From contig JBNJGN010000001.1 of the NCBI GenBank assembly GCA_051747785.1, positions 1-44,514 of the forward strand: a stretch of 44,514 nucleotides of DNA, in the 5' to 3' direction. Position 1 is the stretch's first letter, and each line of letters opens with the position of its first letter. The position numbers and the translations under genes are program-made. Shown one piece after another: positions 16,402-24,352 of this stretch. The notes beneath the pieces were generated by a model that saw only the letters and a list, made by a program, of their open reading frames with translations, was not told the DNA's origin and did no database searches. The stretch is from SKVL01 sp051747785. GTDB lineage: Bacteria > Patescibacteriota > Minisyncoccia > Phycocordibacterales > CSBR16-193.

Positions 16402-17361
16402 CTATTCTTCCTCAATACATATTTCCTTTTTTGAAATAGCGACAACTGTTTTTGTAAGTAAAATAACAATTATGATATTAACTATTACAAAAAACAGCCA
16501 GGATAGATACTTGAACACCTCAATGTCAGTTTCGTGGAACATTAAAATACTCGCAATAGTAATAGCAGTCATAGGAAAGGAGTAAGCCCACCAAGATAGG
16601 TAATACTTTATCCTTCCGAACATTTTTATTTGCGCAAATAACATTATTACCAAAAATAAAGCAATGTAATATAGTATTTTAGAGAACTCACTTACATCTC
16701 CGGTTAATTTAACAAAAGAGATAAATCCTATCGCCGGCGGAGCGATCAAAATAAAAAGCGTCGGTAACAGTTTTTGTGGCAAGGGGCTATGAAAGATTAT
16801 GCGATTAAAAAATATAATAAAAAGTGCCACCCAGAAGAAAAATCCTATGCTATAAAAAAACCAAGATATTTCATTAGAAAAATGAGCCACACCAGCCACC
16901 GGAACTAAAATATTACCAACAGCCGGAATAAACCAAGCAGGATTCATATGTCTAACCTCAAATTTTGTGTGCTGTATCCATATGGAAATGATCTTAATAG
17001 TAAAAATAAGATGAATAGCAGATCCTGCGATCCATAAATACTTTGAAATAGGAACGTTTATCCCCAAAAAAGCTATACTTAATAAAAGTAAACTGATTGA
17101 AAAGGTTGGGAAAAAACTCAATTTGACAGGGTCATTGAATTCCACCCTAACTTCTTCTTTAAACCTAAATATCTTTAGGGCGTAAACAACGGTAATAACA
17201 AGAAAAATCAAGGATGTTATTATCAAAAGATACCAGCTAATATCAAACGGCATACCCAAAACCTCTTCCGCTCTCTGGAAAGCAATCGTAAACCCAGCCA
17301 TTCCCAAAATCACCGAAAAAAATGATACTGGGAAAAATTTAATTCTGCATTCTTTTTTCAT
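16402..17361 (-). CDS. SLAC1/TehA-type anion channel or TDT-family transporter
   Basis: A 319-residue membrane protein with ten hydrophobic segments. It follows the voltage-dependent anion channel / tellurite-resistance-dicarboxylate transporter pattern: N-terminal FFSVILGMAGFTIAFQRA, HMNPAWFIPAVGNILVPVAG after the fourth helix, and SWWAYSFPMTAITIAS near the C-terminus. TehA and SLAC1 are trimeric anion channels gated by a Phe. The physiological anion here is unknown. It is transcribed alone from a promoter 9 bases upstream of its ATG. Confidence 0.85.
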   Translation of the reverse strand: MKKECRIKFFPVSFFSVILGMAGFTIAFQRAEEVLGMPFDISWYLLIITSLIFLVITVVYALKIFRFKEEVRVEFNDPVKLSFFPTFSISLLLLSIAFLGINVPISKYLWIAGSAIHLIFTIKIISIWIQHTKFEVRHMNPAWFIPAVGNILVPVAGVAHFSNEISWFFYSIGFFFWVALFIIFFNRIIFHSPLPQKLLPTLFILIAPPAIGFISFVKLTGDVSEFSKILYYIALFLVIMLFAQIKMFGRIKYYLSWWAYSFPMTAITIASILMFHETDIEVFKYLSWLFFVIVNIIIVILLTKTVVAISKKEICIEEE

Positions 17362-17370
17362 GATCTTTGT

Positions 17371-17399
17371 ATTATATAAATAAAATACCTATATCTTAA
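17371..17399 (-). promoter_or_regulatory. Promoter of the SLAC1/TehA-like gene
   Basis: On the minus strand TTAAGA, 17 bases, TATAAT. The -10 ends 9 bases before the ATG, so the leader is expected to be only 2-3 bases. Confidence 0.5.
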
Positions 17400-17554
17400 A
17401 TATCACATCCAAACTTTCTAAAATGCAACCTGACAAGAGCTCGAATAGTGGTCATTCAAGCAAAGATTAGCAAATACTTTACACCACAGTTTAAGTAAAA
17501 TTTATCTCGCACACAACGATCATTCTTTCCATAAATATCTTGTCTCTCCACGAT

Positions 17555-17761
17555 CTATTCCGAATATCTTTGAATAACATCTTCGAGTAATTGTTTTGCT
17601 TTCGGATCTTTAAATTCATCCAAAGCTCGTTCTGCTTCTCTAATATAAAAATCTCTTATATTATTTCCCTCTAGATCTTCACAAGGATCGTTAATATGTT
17701 CAGTTAAGAACAGTGCTAATTCCATATCTGTCGCTTTCTCTTTTTTTTCAAAATTTTCCAT
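17555..17761 (-). CDS. Small acidic protein of unknown function
   Basis: A 68-residue soluble, helical and acidic protein (MELALFLTEHINDPCEDLEG, then REAERALDEFKDPKAKQLLE). The amphipathic spacing and lack of stop-rich flanks suggest a genuine gene, but I recognise no family. It lies alone between the SLAC1-like gene and tRNA-Ser on the same strand. The 193 bases downstream (17362-17554) hold nothing beyond the promoter noted for the channel gene. Confidence 0.55.
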   Translation of the reverse strand: MENFEKKEKATDMELALFLTEHINDPCEDLEGNNIRDFYIREAERALDEFKDPKAKQLLEDVIQRYSE

Positions 17762-17905
17762 ATTTATGTATGTATTGCTTCACGTAATGTAAATGCTTAT
17801 ACAAAGTGTACCGCAAAAGTAAAGTTTTTTCAGGAACATTTTATAAAAATGATGGCTGACCCTATTTTCAATATCCTCAAATGCTCCGCATTCTCGTCTT
17901 TGTTT

Positions 17906-17993
<88 letters not shown>

Positions 17994-18062
17994 TTATGCT
18001 TTTTGAGTGTCAGGTTATTGTAAGAGAAAATTAAAAAGTTATCAACCAATAAAGACTTTTTA

Positions 18063-18965
18063 CTACTGCATTTTCTGTCTCAGGGCCTTAACCCTCTCTT
18101 CAACCGGCGGATGAGTCATGAAAAGCTTATCCATAAAACCCATCTTTGTACCCTTTCCTCCGAAAGGGTTAGAGATATACATATGAGCCATAGCGTGATT
18201 CGCTTTTTTAAGAGGCTCAGAGACACCGGATATTTTCTCTAGAGCACTGGCCAATCCTTCTGAGTAACGTGTCATGAGTGCTCCACTGGCATCAGCCAAG
18301 AACTCTCTTTTCCTTGAAATAGCCAGCTTTATTATAACCGCCACAATAGGGGCCAATATAGCTAAAGCGATACCTAAAATGATCATTATTAACTGAGCTC
18401 TTCCATCACGGTCTCCCCCCACTCCTCCGAATATCGTCATTCTCAAAAAGAAATCGGAAAGGAGTGTAACAAAGCCGACCAACACAACAACAGTGGTCAT
18501 AAGTAAAATATCACGATTCTTTATATGCGATAACTCATGAGCTATCACGCCTTCCAATTCGTTTCTGTCTAATATTTTTAAAAGACCTGTGGTTACGGCC
18601 ACAACCGAGTTCTCAGGATTCCTTCCGGTAGCAAAAGCGTTAGGCGCCTGATCTTCTATCACATACAACTTAGGCATGGGAAGTCCACTGGCTATGGAAA
18701 GATTCTCCGTAACATTCCAAAGCTCACGAAACTCTTCTCTTTTAACTGGCCTGGCTCCACTCATCTTCAACACTATCCTGTCTGAATACCAATAACTTAT
18801 TACGTTCATCAGAATACTTATAGCGACAGCAATAATCAAAATGATCTGACTATCAAATATCCAACTGAAAGCCCAACCCAGTAAAATGACAACGACAAAA
18901 AAGCCGAGCATCAAAAACCATGTTCTTCTCACATTGGAATCAACCTGTGTATAAGCAGTAGACAT
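18063..18965 (-). CDS. htpX: HtpX-like membrane zinc metalloprotease
   Basis: A 300-residue M48 family peptidase that degrades damaged membrane proteins. Two N-terminal transmembrane segments (about residues 15-60) precede the cytoplasmic active site HELSH at residues 143-147 (VIAHELSHIKNRD). Two further membrane segments follow, and the downstream zinc ligand Glu is in AISRKREFLADASGA. The C-terminus HPPVEERVKALR is typical. It follows lemA by 62 bases, a very common lemA-htpX arrangement. A TATAAT 21 bases upstream of its ATG may add a separate promoter. Confidence 0.96.
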   Translation of the reverse strand: MSTAYTQVDSNVRRTWFLMLGFFVVVILLGWAFSWIFDSQIILIIAVAISILMNVISYWYSDRIVLKMSGARPVKREEFRELWNVTENLSIASGLPMPKLYVIEDQAPNAFATGRNPENSVVAVTTGLLKILDRNELEGVIAHELSHIKNRDILLMTTVVVLVGFVTLLSDFFLRMTIFGGVGGDRDGRAQLIMIILGIALAILAPIVAVIIKLAISRKREFLADASGALMTRYSEGLASALEKISGVSEPLKKANHAMAHMYISNPFGGKGTKMGFMDKLFMTHPPVEERVKALRQKMQ

Positions 18966-19027
18966 AAGATATGTTAAAGATAAGTAATTATACCTATCAG
19001 AGAATAACTAAGACTGATTTCGCCTTA

Positions 19028-19600
19028 CTAGAAACTTACCTCCACAGGTTCACGGGCCTCCTCCTCTTCCAGTTCAAAGTACTCTCTGTCCTCAAACTTG
19101 AAAATACTGGCAATTATGTTGTAGGGGAAAGATTCTATTCTGATATTAAGATCCCGTACATTACCATTATAGAATCTTCTAGCTGCTTGGATTTTGTTTT
19201 CAGTGTCGGAAAGCTCTCTTTGAAGTTCTAAAAAATTCTCATTGGCCTTTAGATCTGGATAGTTCTCCGCAACGGCAAAAAGAGACTTTAGAGCATCAGA
19301 GAGCATATTCTCTGACTGTTCCATGCTCTTTACATCTCCCGACTTTTCAGAGTTCATCGCCTCGGTACGCTTCTTTGTAACCTCTTCAAAAACACCCCTT
19401 TCATGTTCTGCGTAACCCTGAACGGTATTAACCAACTGAGGAATAAGGTCATACCGTCTCTTTAGCTGAACGTCTATGTCAGCCCAAGCTTCTTTAGTTC
19501 GGTTAACAAGTTTTACAAAGCCGTTATAGGCGATAATAACCCATACCACCAAAACAAGTATTAATCCTAAAAGAATATATATCAAAATATTCAAATCCAT
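19028..19600 (-). CDS. lemA: LemA family membrane protein
   Basis: A 190-residue protein with one N-terminal transmembrane helix (IYILLGLILVLVVWVIIAYN) and a cytoplasmic or extracytoplasmic helical bundle. The LemA signature NGFVKLVNRTKEAWADIDVQLKRRYDLIPQLV is complete, and the later ENFLELQRELSDTENKI and RRFYNGNVRDLNIRIE blocks are present. The biochemical role of LemA is unsettled; its pairing with htpX suggests envelope proteostasis. Confidence 0.95.
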   Translation of the reverse strand: MDLNILIYILLGLILVLVVWVIIAYNGFVKLVNRTKEAWADIDVQLKRRYDLIPQLVNTVQGYAEHERGVFEEVTKKRTEAMNSEKSGDVKSMEQSENMLSDALKSLFAVAENYPDLKANENFLELQRELSDTENKIQAARRFYNGNVRDLNIRIESFPYNIIASIFKFEDREYFELEEEEAREPVEVSF

Positions 19601-19673
19601 GTTTATATTTAATTATTATAAGTAAGTAAACTTATTTTACCACAACAGACATCACTAATAAAGACAGCGCACT

Positions 19674-20618
19674 CTATATCTCATCAATCACTCTTCTAGC
19701 TGCTCGCTCCACCTCTTTTTCAGAAACCCTCTTCGGAAGATCGTCAGAACTGTGATAAACAGACATAAGATCGTCTAAATCCCCTGCCACTACTTTTGTT
19801 TTTTTAGCAACCTTCTCCAATGACTTTATACCAAAACCAAGTTTTAAAAGTTCAAGATCGTCAATAAATTCGGTATTTGAATGACCCAAAGAATCTAGAA
19901 CAAATATCTTTTTTGAACCAAGCAAAATATCGGAGTGCTTATCTTCAAAACGCCTATATCCATAACACCAGTAAACAGGCTCGTCATAGGAAATCTCTTC
20001 ATTTCCCGAAAAAACAAAAAGTGCTCTTTCTAAGATATCGGGGCAACTCAATATCATGTATAGCGCCATCGCGGTACCACTCGCATTATCAATAGATCCA
20101 TTCTCAATAGAATCATAATGAGAAAAAATTATCACTTCTGGATTTTTTGTATTACCTACAAGAATATTCCGACATTCATGAGCCTCTCTTTTAACTTCCA
20201 CCCTTCCAGAAACCTTTTTAGCCTTGGCTATCTTTAAAATATCACCCCTCCTTACAGCCACAGATGGTGCAAAATAAAAATTACACTTAGAAATTACTCT
20301 ACAAGCAGGATTGAAATTGATATTCGGCTTATACAGAAAATCACACGAATCAGCAAGAGAACTTACAAGATGGTGGTTATCTTTTATCTCCCCACTAATA
20401 AAAGATGTGGATTTACAAGGTATTTCTTTTTCATCAACCCGAAGTTCACACTTCTTAACCCTTGGAAGATCCACCTTGAAGCCCTCTTTTTTGTAAGAAG
20501 TAGCACTCTTTTTCAAAATGTCTTCTATATATAAAGCGGTTCTTGTCTCAACCTCAAACTGACGTTCCCCCATTGCGCTCAGGTCTCTAATGACTTTTTT
20601 TACAAAACCTTTTTTCAT
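19674..20618 (-). CDS. M28-family zinc aminopeptidase-like protein
   Basis: A 314-residue protein with the di-zinc M28 ligand set: His167 in SHYDS, Asp in IDNASGTA, catalytic Glu and ligand Glu in SGNEEIS, Asp in LDSLGHS and the last His in VYHSSDD. An inserted N-terminal domain (residues about 60-155) precedes the catalytic core, like the PA-type insertion of other M28 members but not clearly alike. No signal peptide is visible, so it is probably cytoplasmic and may act in peptide turnover. It stands alone, 74 bases upstream of lemA on the same strand; TATAAT lies 17 bases before its ATG. Confidence 0.85.
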   Translation of the reverse strand: MKKGFVKKVIRDLSAMGERQFEVETRTALYIEDILKKSATSYKKEGFKVDLPRVKKCELRVDEKEIPCKSTSFISGEIKDNHHLVSSLADSCDFLYKPNINFNPACRVISKCNFYFAPSVAVRRGDILKIAKAKKVSGRVEVKREAHECRNILVGNTKNPEVIIFSHYDSIENGSIDNASGTAMALYMILSCPDILERALFVFSGNEEISYDEPVYWCYGYRRFEDKHSDILLGSKKIFVLDSLGHSNTEFIDDLELLKLGFGIKSLEKVAKKTKVVAGDLDDLMSVYHSSDDLPKRVSEKEVERAARRVIDEI

Positions 20619-20671
20619 TTAAATCTATCTTATATTATATACTAACTCTATCAAATATAAATTTAAAGAAA

Positions 20672-20700
20672 AGCCGTCCATCTCAAACGAATGAACGGCT
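20672..20700 (-). terminator. Rho-independent terminator of the gene at 20769-21566
   Basis: AGCCGT-x-CAT and ATG-x-ACGGCT form a 9-bp stem with one mismatch around a 9-base loop. On the minus strand it is followed by TTTTCTTTAAATTT, a good U tail. Confidence 0.8.
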
Positions 20701-20705
20701 CTGTT

Positions 20706-20753
20706 AGGAGGTTTCTGTTTAGAGATTTGGATGTTTATCTTTTGATAAACATC
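20706..20753 (-). promoter_or_regulatory. 3' UTR with hairpin and a sequence complementary to its own ribosome binding site
   Basis: Just after the stop of the 265-residue gene the mRNA forms a perfect 10-bp hairpin (GATGTTTATC/GATAAACATC, 20730-20753). Between this and the terminator it carries GAAACCTCCT (mRNA sense, 20715 to 20706). This is the exact 10-base complement of the AGGAGGTTTC that forms the Shine-Dalgarno region of the same mRNA (21577-21568). Pairing would mask the ribosome site. The complementarity is seen; the regulation is inferred. Confidence 0.5.
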
Positions 20754-20768
20754 TATCAATAAAATTCA

Positions 20769-21566
20769 TTACAAGTCTTCCTCAAGTCTGGCAAAAGGCT
20801 GCTCCTTCCAAGGAACTTCTTTTTTGTTATAGTTTACAAAATTAACACTTGGGTAATAGTCAAGTTCTTTTCGCCAGGACATCTTAACAATAACCGGGGC
20901 ACACCCGAACAGTTCTTTAACCTCTTTGAAAGCAGGTTCAAAAACATTATTCGTAAAGCGATTGAGTTGCCAGTCAGATCCATCACCATGGTAGTCCTCA
21001 AAAAGAACACCATGAGAAATTGCCAACGACAGAAAATGAGTATAGTAAAACACGGCCCTACCTCCCAGTTCCTTGGCTTTTCCGGAAAAATCCCAGGTAA
21101 GAGCTTCAGGGTAAAAAGACAGAAGTTGCTTTCGGTGAAATTCTTTGAGACTACCTCCGCCGTTATTACAAACAATCTCGGAAAGCTTCTTCCCTTCGTT
21201 CTTTTCACAACAAGCTATTCTCTTTTTTTCAAGAACAACTCCACCATTCTTGCCCATACGCATAGCAAATACGGGGTTAATAAGTGAAATTTTATCTGAA
21301 GAAGCAGATACCATGAAATCTTCGCTATACCCCATCCAAAGAGGAGTAAGACCAACTCTTTCTGCCATCTTAACAAAAACAGCATCTTCGTACCTGAAGG
21401 TTGGAATGTTGCGTGCCAAAATGGCATAAGGGACTCCATTAAAAATAGACGGGAAGCTAACTCCTGAATCGATCCACCAATCTTCTACAGATTTTTTTAC
21501 ACCCTTTCCCCGAGAATCAATAACATCCTTAGCCTCATCAATCTCAGTATAAAAGCCATCAGACAT
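20769..21566 (-). CDS. Conserved-looking protein of unknown function under elaborate leader control
   Basis: A 265-residue soluble protein (MSDGFYTEIDEAKDVIDSRG start). Tryptophans and aromatics are frequent (VEDWWIDSG, GSDWQLNRFTNNVFEPAFKE), with several single cysteines and a His-rich FHRKQ. I do not recognise a family and see no membrane segment or signal. Its start is firm: the strongest Shine-Dalgarno here, AAGGAGG, ends 5 bases before the ATG. Upstream come a hairpin-rich leader, an intrinsic terminator and a leaderless mini-ORF with a near-consensus promoter. Downstream is a 3' UTR complementary to the ribosome site. This suggests tight post-transcriptional control. It follows, but is probably not co-transcribed with, the histidine kinase gene. 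Confidence 0.75.
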   Translation of the reverse strand: MSDGFYTEIDEAKDVIDSRGKGVKKSVEDWWIDSGVSFPSIFNGVPYAILARNIPTFRYEDAVFVKMAERVGLTPLWMGYSEDFMVSASSDKISLINPVFAMRMGKNGGVVLEKKRIACCEKNEGKKLSEIVCNNGGGSLKEFHRKQLLSFYPEALTWDFSGKAKELGGRAVFYYTHFLSLAISHGVLFEDYHGDGSDWQLNRFTNNVFEPAFKEVKELFGCAPVIVKMSWRKELDYYPSVNFVNYNKKEVPWKEQPFARLEEDL

Positions 21567-21603
21567 GGAAACCTCCTTTTTCGAAAATCAAAGAACAAAA
21601 TAT

Positions 21604-21685
21604 GTTCAGCCCACTTGGACGAACAGTACAGCTCCATAGGTTAAACCGTAACCTAAGGTGTGACCACCATACTAATGGACACACC
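21604..21685. ncRNA. Hairpin-rich leader or small RNA candidate
   Basis: Between the terminator at 21720 and the ATG at 21566 the sequence folds well on either strand: GTTC/GAAC (21604-21607 with 21621-21624), TAGGTTA/TAACCTA around 5 bases (21637-21655), and GGTGTG/CACACC enclosing CCAT/ATGG (21657-21685). Read on the minus strand it is the 5' leader of the 265-residue gene. Read on the plus strand it would be a roughly 150-base RNA ending at the terminator. No known riboswitch, SRP, 6S, tmRNA or RNase P signature was recognised. Confidence 0.4.
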
Positions 21686-21719
21686 CAGAGTCACGATGAG
21701 TAACCCGAGCACTTAAATT

Positions 21720-21750
21720 AAAAGACCTCCCTTGGGAGGGAGGTCTTTTT
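21720..21750. terminator. Bidirectional intrinsic terminator between mini-ORF and the 265-residue gene
   Basis: AAAGACCTCCC and GGGAGGTCTTT pair perfectly around TTGGGA. A T run follows on the plus side (TTTTTGCGTTTT), and TTTTAATTT follows on the minus side. On the minus strand it lies between the strong promoter at 21873-21900 and the downstream gene, so it can act as an attenuator. A close relative (same GACCTCC/GGAGGTC core) lies at 25697-25725. Confidence 0.85.
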
Positions 21751-21776
21751 GCGTTTTATTTTTTAAAGTTCTTATT

Positions 21777-21866
21777 TCATCTTATAGCAAAACCCCCCCC
21801 CCTTCTCTGAAGGATAAATAGCATGTAGACAATAAACCATGCCTGGGTTTTCGCTTTGTTCTCCAT
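21777..21866 (-). CDS. Leaderless 29-codon ORF with a G10 tract, possible leader peptide
   Basis: The ATG at 21866 lies exactly 6 bases after a TATAAT box, so the mRNA should start at the start codon. The peptide is basic, then hydrophobic (AWFIVYMLFILQ), then Arg-Arg-Gly-Gly-Gly and a TGA stop at 21779-21777. A run of ten G in the mRNA (plus-strand C10, 21793-21802) encodes the glycines, and a length change would alter the C-terminus. It may be a small membrane peptide, or a leader peptide for the terminator that follows. Evidence is the promoter geometry only; the function is unknown. Confidence 0.45.
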   Translation of the reverse strand: MENKAKTQAWFIVYMLFILQRRGGGFAIR

Positions 21867-21872
21867 ATTCGG

Positions 21873-21900
21873 ATTATAACCACCATTTCGAAACTGTCAA
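21873..21900 (-). promoter_or_regulatory. Near-consensus vegetative promoter
   Basis: On the minus strand TTGACA (21900-21895), a 16-base spacer and TATAAT (21878-21873), a perfect hexamer pair. It lies downstream of the histidine kinase stop and fires toward the leaderless mini-ORF and the 265-residue gene. Confidence 0.8.
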
Positions 21901-21945
21901 TAGGTTATACACACTTTTTTAAGAGAGTCTCAAATCTTCATGAAC

Positions 21946-23571
21946 CTATGAAGTCATCGGAAGTTCAATAGTAAATACACTCCCCTTACCTTCGCCCTCT
22001 GATTCCACTTTAACAGTACCACCGTGGTCCTCAGCTATCTTTTTTGCCAGATAGATCCCTAACCCACTACCGTTGGTATTCACCTTATCAGCCCCTTTGG
22101 CTCTTTTGAACTTGGCAAACAAAGAAGATATCTCTTTAGGATCTATACCTACGCCGGTATCGGAGATCTTTATATGCATCCTTCCTTTATTCGGTTTTGA
22201 AAAACGAACGCCTATCTTTCCTTCAGGGGTGTACTTAATGGCGTTATCAATAAGGTTACCGATGACTTGCTCAATTTTGTTCTCATCAACCTTGGCATTA
22301 CACTCTTCATCTATACTCTCAAAGTTCATTTCCAGTCCTTTCTCCTCCGCCGAAGGCCTGTATTCCTCCACTATATTCTTCACTATATGGCGCATATCTT
22401 TCTTTTGAAATTCGTAGCTCATTCTTCCTTGCTCTATTCTTGAAACATTAAGAAAGTCATTAACGATCTTTATTAAGCTCTTAGTAGAATGATCCACAAC
22501 ATTCAACGGCTCCTTTAATCCTTCGTTAACCTCTCCATAATCACCTTCAAGCATCATTGAAACGTACCCCCTGATAGAAGTTAAAGGAGAACGGATCTGA
22601 TGAGTCGCCAAAGAAAGAAATTCCGTTTTAGCCTTATCAAATTCTCTTAGACGCCTGTTAGCCTTTTTTATTTTTTTCGCCAACTCTTCAATCTTTTCTC
22701 TTTGCTTAACTTCTTTCGTTACACTGCGAATAATAAAAATTCCAAAAATGATAGTTAAAATAAGTAATAAAGAACTTGCAACTTGTTCTTGAAAACTATC
22801 AGAAACTAATACTCGTATAACCAAAAAAACCCATAATACTAGGATGAATATCTCTGTAGTTATAATTTTAATGTTAAATAATTCATATCTAAAAATTGCA
22901 ACAGAAAAATAGAATACCATTACTAAAGTAAAAACAGGCCCTAGCCAGTAATAAGTAAATATTCCTAGGGTAGGTAAAAGTAAATTGGTAATTAAACCAC
23001 CAATTACAGTAATAAAAATTCCAATTAATATATTTTTACCTTGTTGTTTTCTAATTTTAGATATCGACTTTTTCAAAAAAAATAAAAGAATAACACAAGA
23101 GATTGTAAAACAAGCCACCATAAAAAAACTATAAAAAAAATAAAGGGGGCCGAATTCTAAAATTCTTGCAACAAGAACTCCGTCTACAAATTTAAAAATC
23201 TTAAAACCAGAAACGACGAAATTAGTAAGAAAAATTATAAAACCCCAAAATAAAATAAAAACAATGTAAATAATATTTAGTATTTTCTTTGTTTTTTTTG
23301 TTACTTCATAACTAAAAAATAAATTATAAAATAGAGCTGAAACAGGTAATGTAAAAGCTGCAAAATAAGAGATCTTAGAAAACAAATAAATCATTTCTTT
23401 GCTTGGAAGTAAAGAATATGAAGCCAGAGAAGTAGACCATACAAAAACACCAAAAGTTATTAAGATAAAATAAAACATTTTTATATCTCTTTCTCCGTGC
23501 ACAAGCGTAATTGCCCCAATAAAAAAATTCACTAACGCAACACCTAGCAAAATAACTGAGAACAAAGGCAT
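21946..23571 (-). CDS. Membrane-sensor histidine kinase (7TM-type N-terminus)
   Basis: A 541-residue sensor kinase. Residues about 1-285 are hydrophobic, with some eight segments, resembling the histidine-kinase N-terminal 7TM sensor module rather than a periplasmic domain. A short coiled coil leads to the HisKA domain, phospho-acceptor His324 in LATHQIRSPLTSIRG. The HATPase domain has N box VIGNLIDNAIKYTPEG, G1 DTGVGIDP and G2 GSGLGIYLAKKIAEDHGG. No response regulator is encoded nearby, so the partner is elsewhere. It starts 11 bases after the N-acyl synthase-like gene and forms one operon with it, which suggests that it senses a lipid-derived signal. The membrane half is more AT-rich than flanking core genes. 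Confidence 0.93.
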   Translation of the reverse strand: MPLFSVILLGVALVNFFIGAITLVHGERDIKMFYFILITFGVFVWSTSLASYSLLPSKEMIYLFSKISYFAAFTLPVSALFYNLFFSYEVTKKTKKILNIIYIVFILFWGFIIFLTNFVVSGFKIFKFVDGVLVARILEFGPLYFFYSFFMVACFTISCVILLFFLKKSISKIRKQQGKNILIGIFITVIGGLITNLLLPTLGIFTYYWLGPVFTLVMVFYFSVAIFRYELFNIKIITTEIFILVLWVFLVIRVLVSDSFQEQVASSLLLILTIIFGIFIIRSVTKEVKQREKIEELAKKIKKANRRLREFDKAKTEFLSLATHQIRSPLTSIRGYVSMMLEGDYGEVNEGLKEPLNVVDHSTKSLIKIVNDFLNVSRIEQGRMSYEFQKKDMRHIVKNIVEEYRPSAEEKGLEMNFESIDEECNAKVDENKIEQVIGNLIDNAIKYTPEGKIGVRFSKPNKGRMHIKISDTGVGIDPKEISSLFAKFKRAKGADKVNTNGSGLGIYLAKKIAEDHGGTVKVESEGEGKGSVFTIELPMTS

Positions 23572-23582
23572 AATTCTTTATG

Positions 23583-24341
23583 TTATAAAAAAAATCTTAT
23601 ACGAATTAAATCCAATAAATTTAAATTTTTTTTAACAAAGTAAATATCTTTCTCTTTTTTACTAAAAATTAGAGAACTATTAAATAAACGAGAATAAAAA
23701 TTGACTATTTCTTCGTTTAAGAAATACAAAGGTATAACTGGATCATTTGGATTAAAGAAATTTCTTAAAGGATCATTAGATTTCTGAGGAGAATACTTTA
23801 GTTTATATTTTTTTATTAATTTTAAAGGAAACCCTAGCTTATTAAATTTTTTAAAAGCATATAATTTTAATGCTCCATAACCACCATAATAACCGTTATC
23901 CTTACCATATTCACTTATAACCAAAAACATACCTAGAGGGATTAAATGTCTAGGAAACTTGTCTATACCTAAAACATTAGGACGAGATATTAGACGCCCT
24001 ATTTCAACAATTTTTTCTCTTGAAATTTTTTTAAATTCTTCTGGCTCTTCAAAATCAAAATAGTCTTTTTCTATAGGAAGATGATTACTATCAATCATTC
24101 TGGCTGTACCTATAATTTTATTATTACATTTTACTATAAAATAGTGGCATTCATTATTTTCATCATGTTGATCTCTATCTTCTGCTAGTTCTTTCATTTC
24201 AAGGCTATTGGGAATGTAGCCTTTTTCTTTTACATATACATCATACCTTAATCTAAACATCTCCGAAAATTCTTTTTTAGATGAAGGCATGCCAAAATCT
24301 ATTTTTTTATTTTTCCACACAAAACTTTTTTTAACATCCAT
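23583..24341 (-). CDS. FeeM/LuxI-like N-acyl-amino-acid synthase (GNAT fold)
   Basis: A 252-residue protein with the residue pattern of the autoinducer-synthase / FeeM acyltransferase group: FRLRYDVYVKEKGY (Arg, Val-Tyr, Gly), AEDRDQHDENNECHYFIV (acidic pair before the strand), IIGTARMIDSNHLPIEKDYF (GTxRxI) and KIVEIGRLIS (ExxR-type). FeeM condenses a fatty acyl group from acyl-ACP with an amino acid; LuxI does so with S-adenosylmethionine. Neither substrate can be assigned here. The C-terminal 60 residues are extra, basic and aromatic. It lies 11 bases from the PlsC gene before it and from the kinase gene after it. Its base composition is visibly more AT-rich than that of groEL or lepA, which may indicate acquisition. 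Confidence 0.7.
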   Translation of the reverse strand: MDVKKSFVWKNKKIDFGMPSSKKEFSEMFRLRYDVYVKEKGYIPNSLEMKELAEDRDQHDENNECHYFIVKCNNKIIGTARMIDSNHLPIEKDYFDFEEPEEFKKISREKIVEIGRLISRPNVLGIDKFPRHLIPLGMFLVISEYGKDNGYYGGYGALKLYAFKKFNKLGFPLKLIKKYKLKYSPQKSNDPLRNFFNPNDPVIPLYFLNEEIVNFYSRLFNSSLIFSKKEKDIYFVKKNLNLLDLIRIRFFL

Positions 24342-24352
24342 ATTAAAAAGAT

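Noticed and set aside
21604..21750. Known structured RNA (SRP, 6S, tmRNA, RNase P or common riboswitch)
   Set aside because: None of the signature sequences of these RNAs was recognised; kept only as an unnamed structured region.
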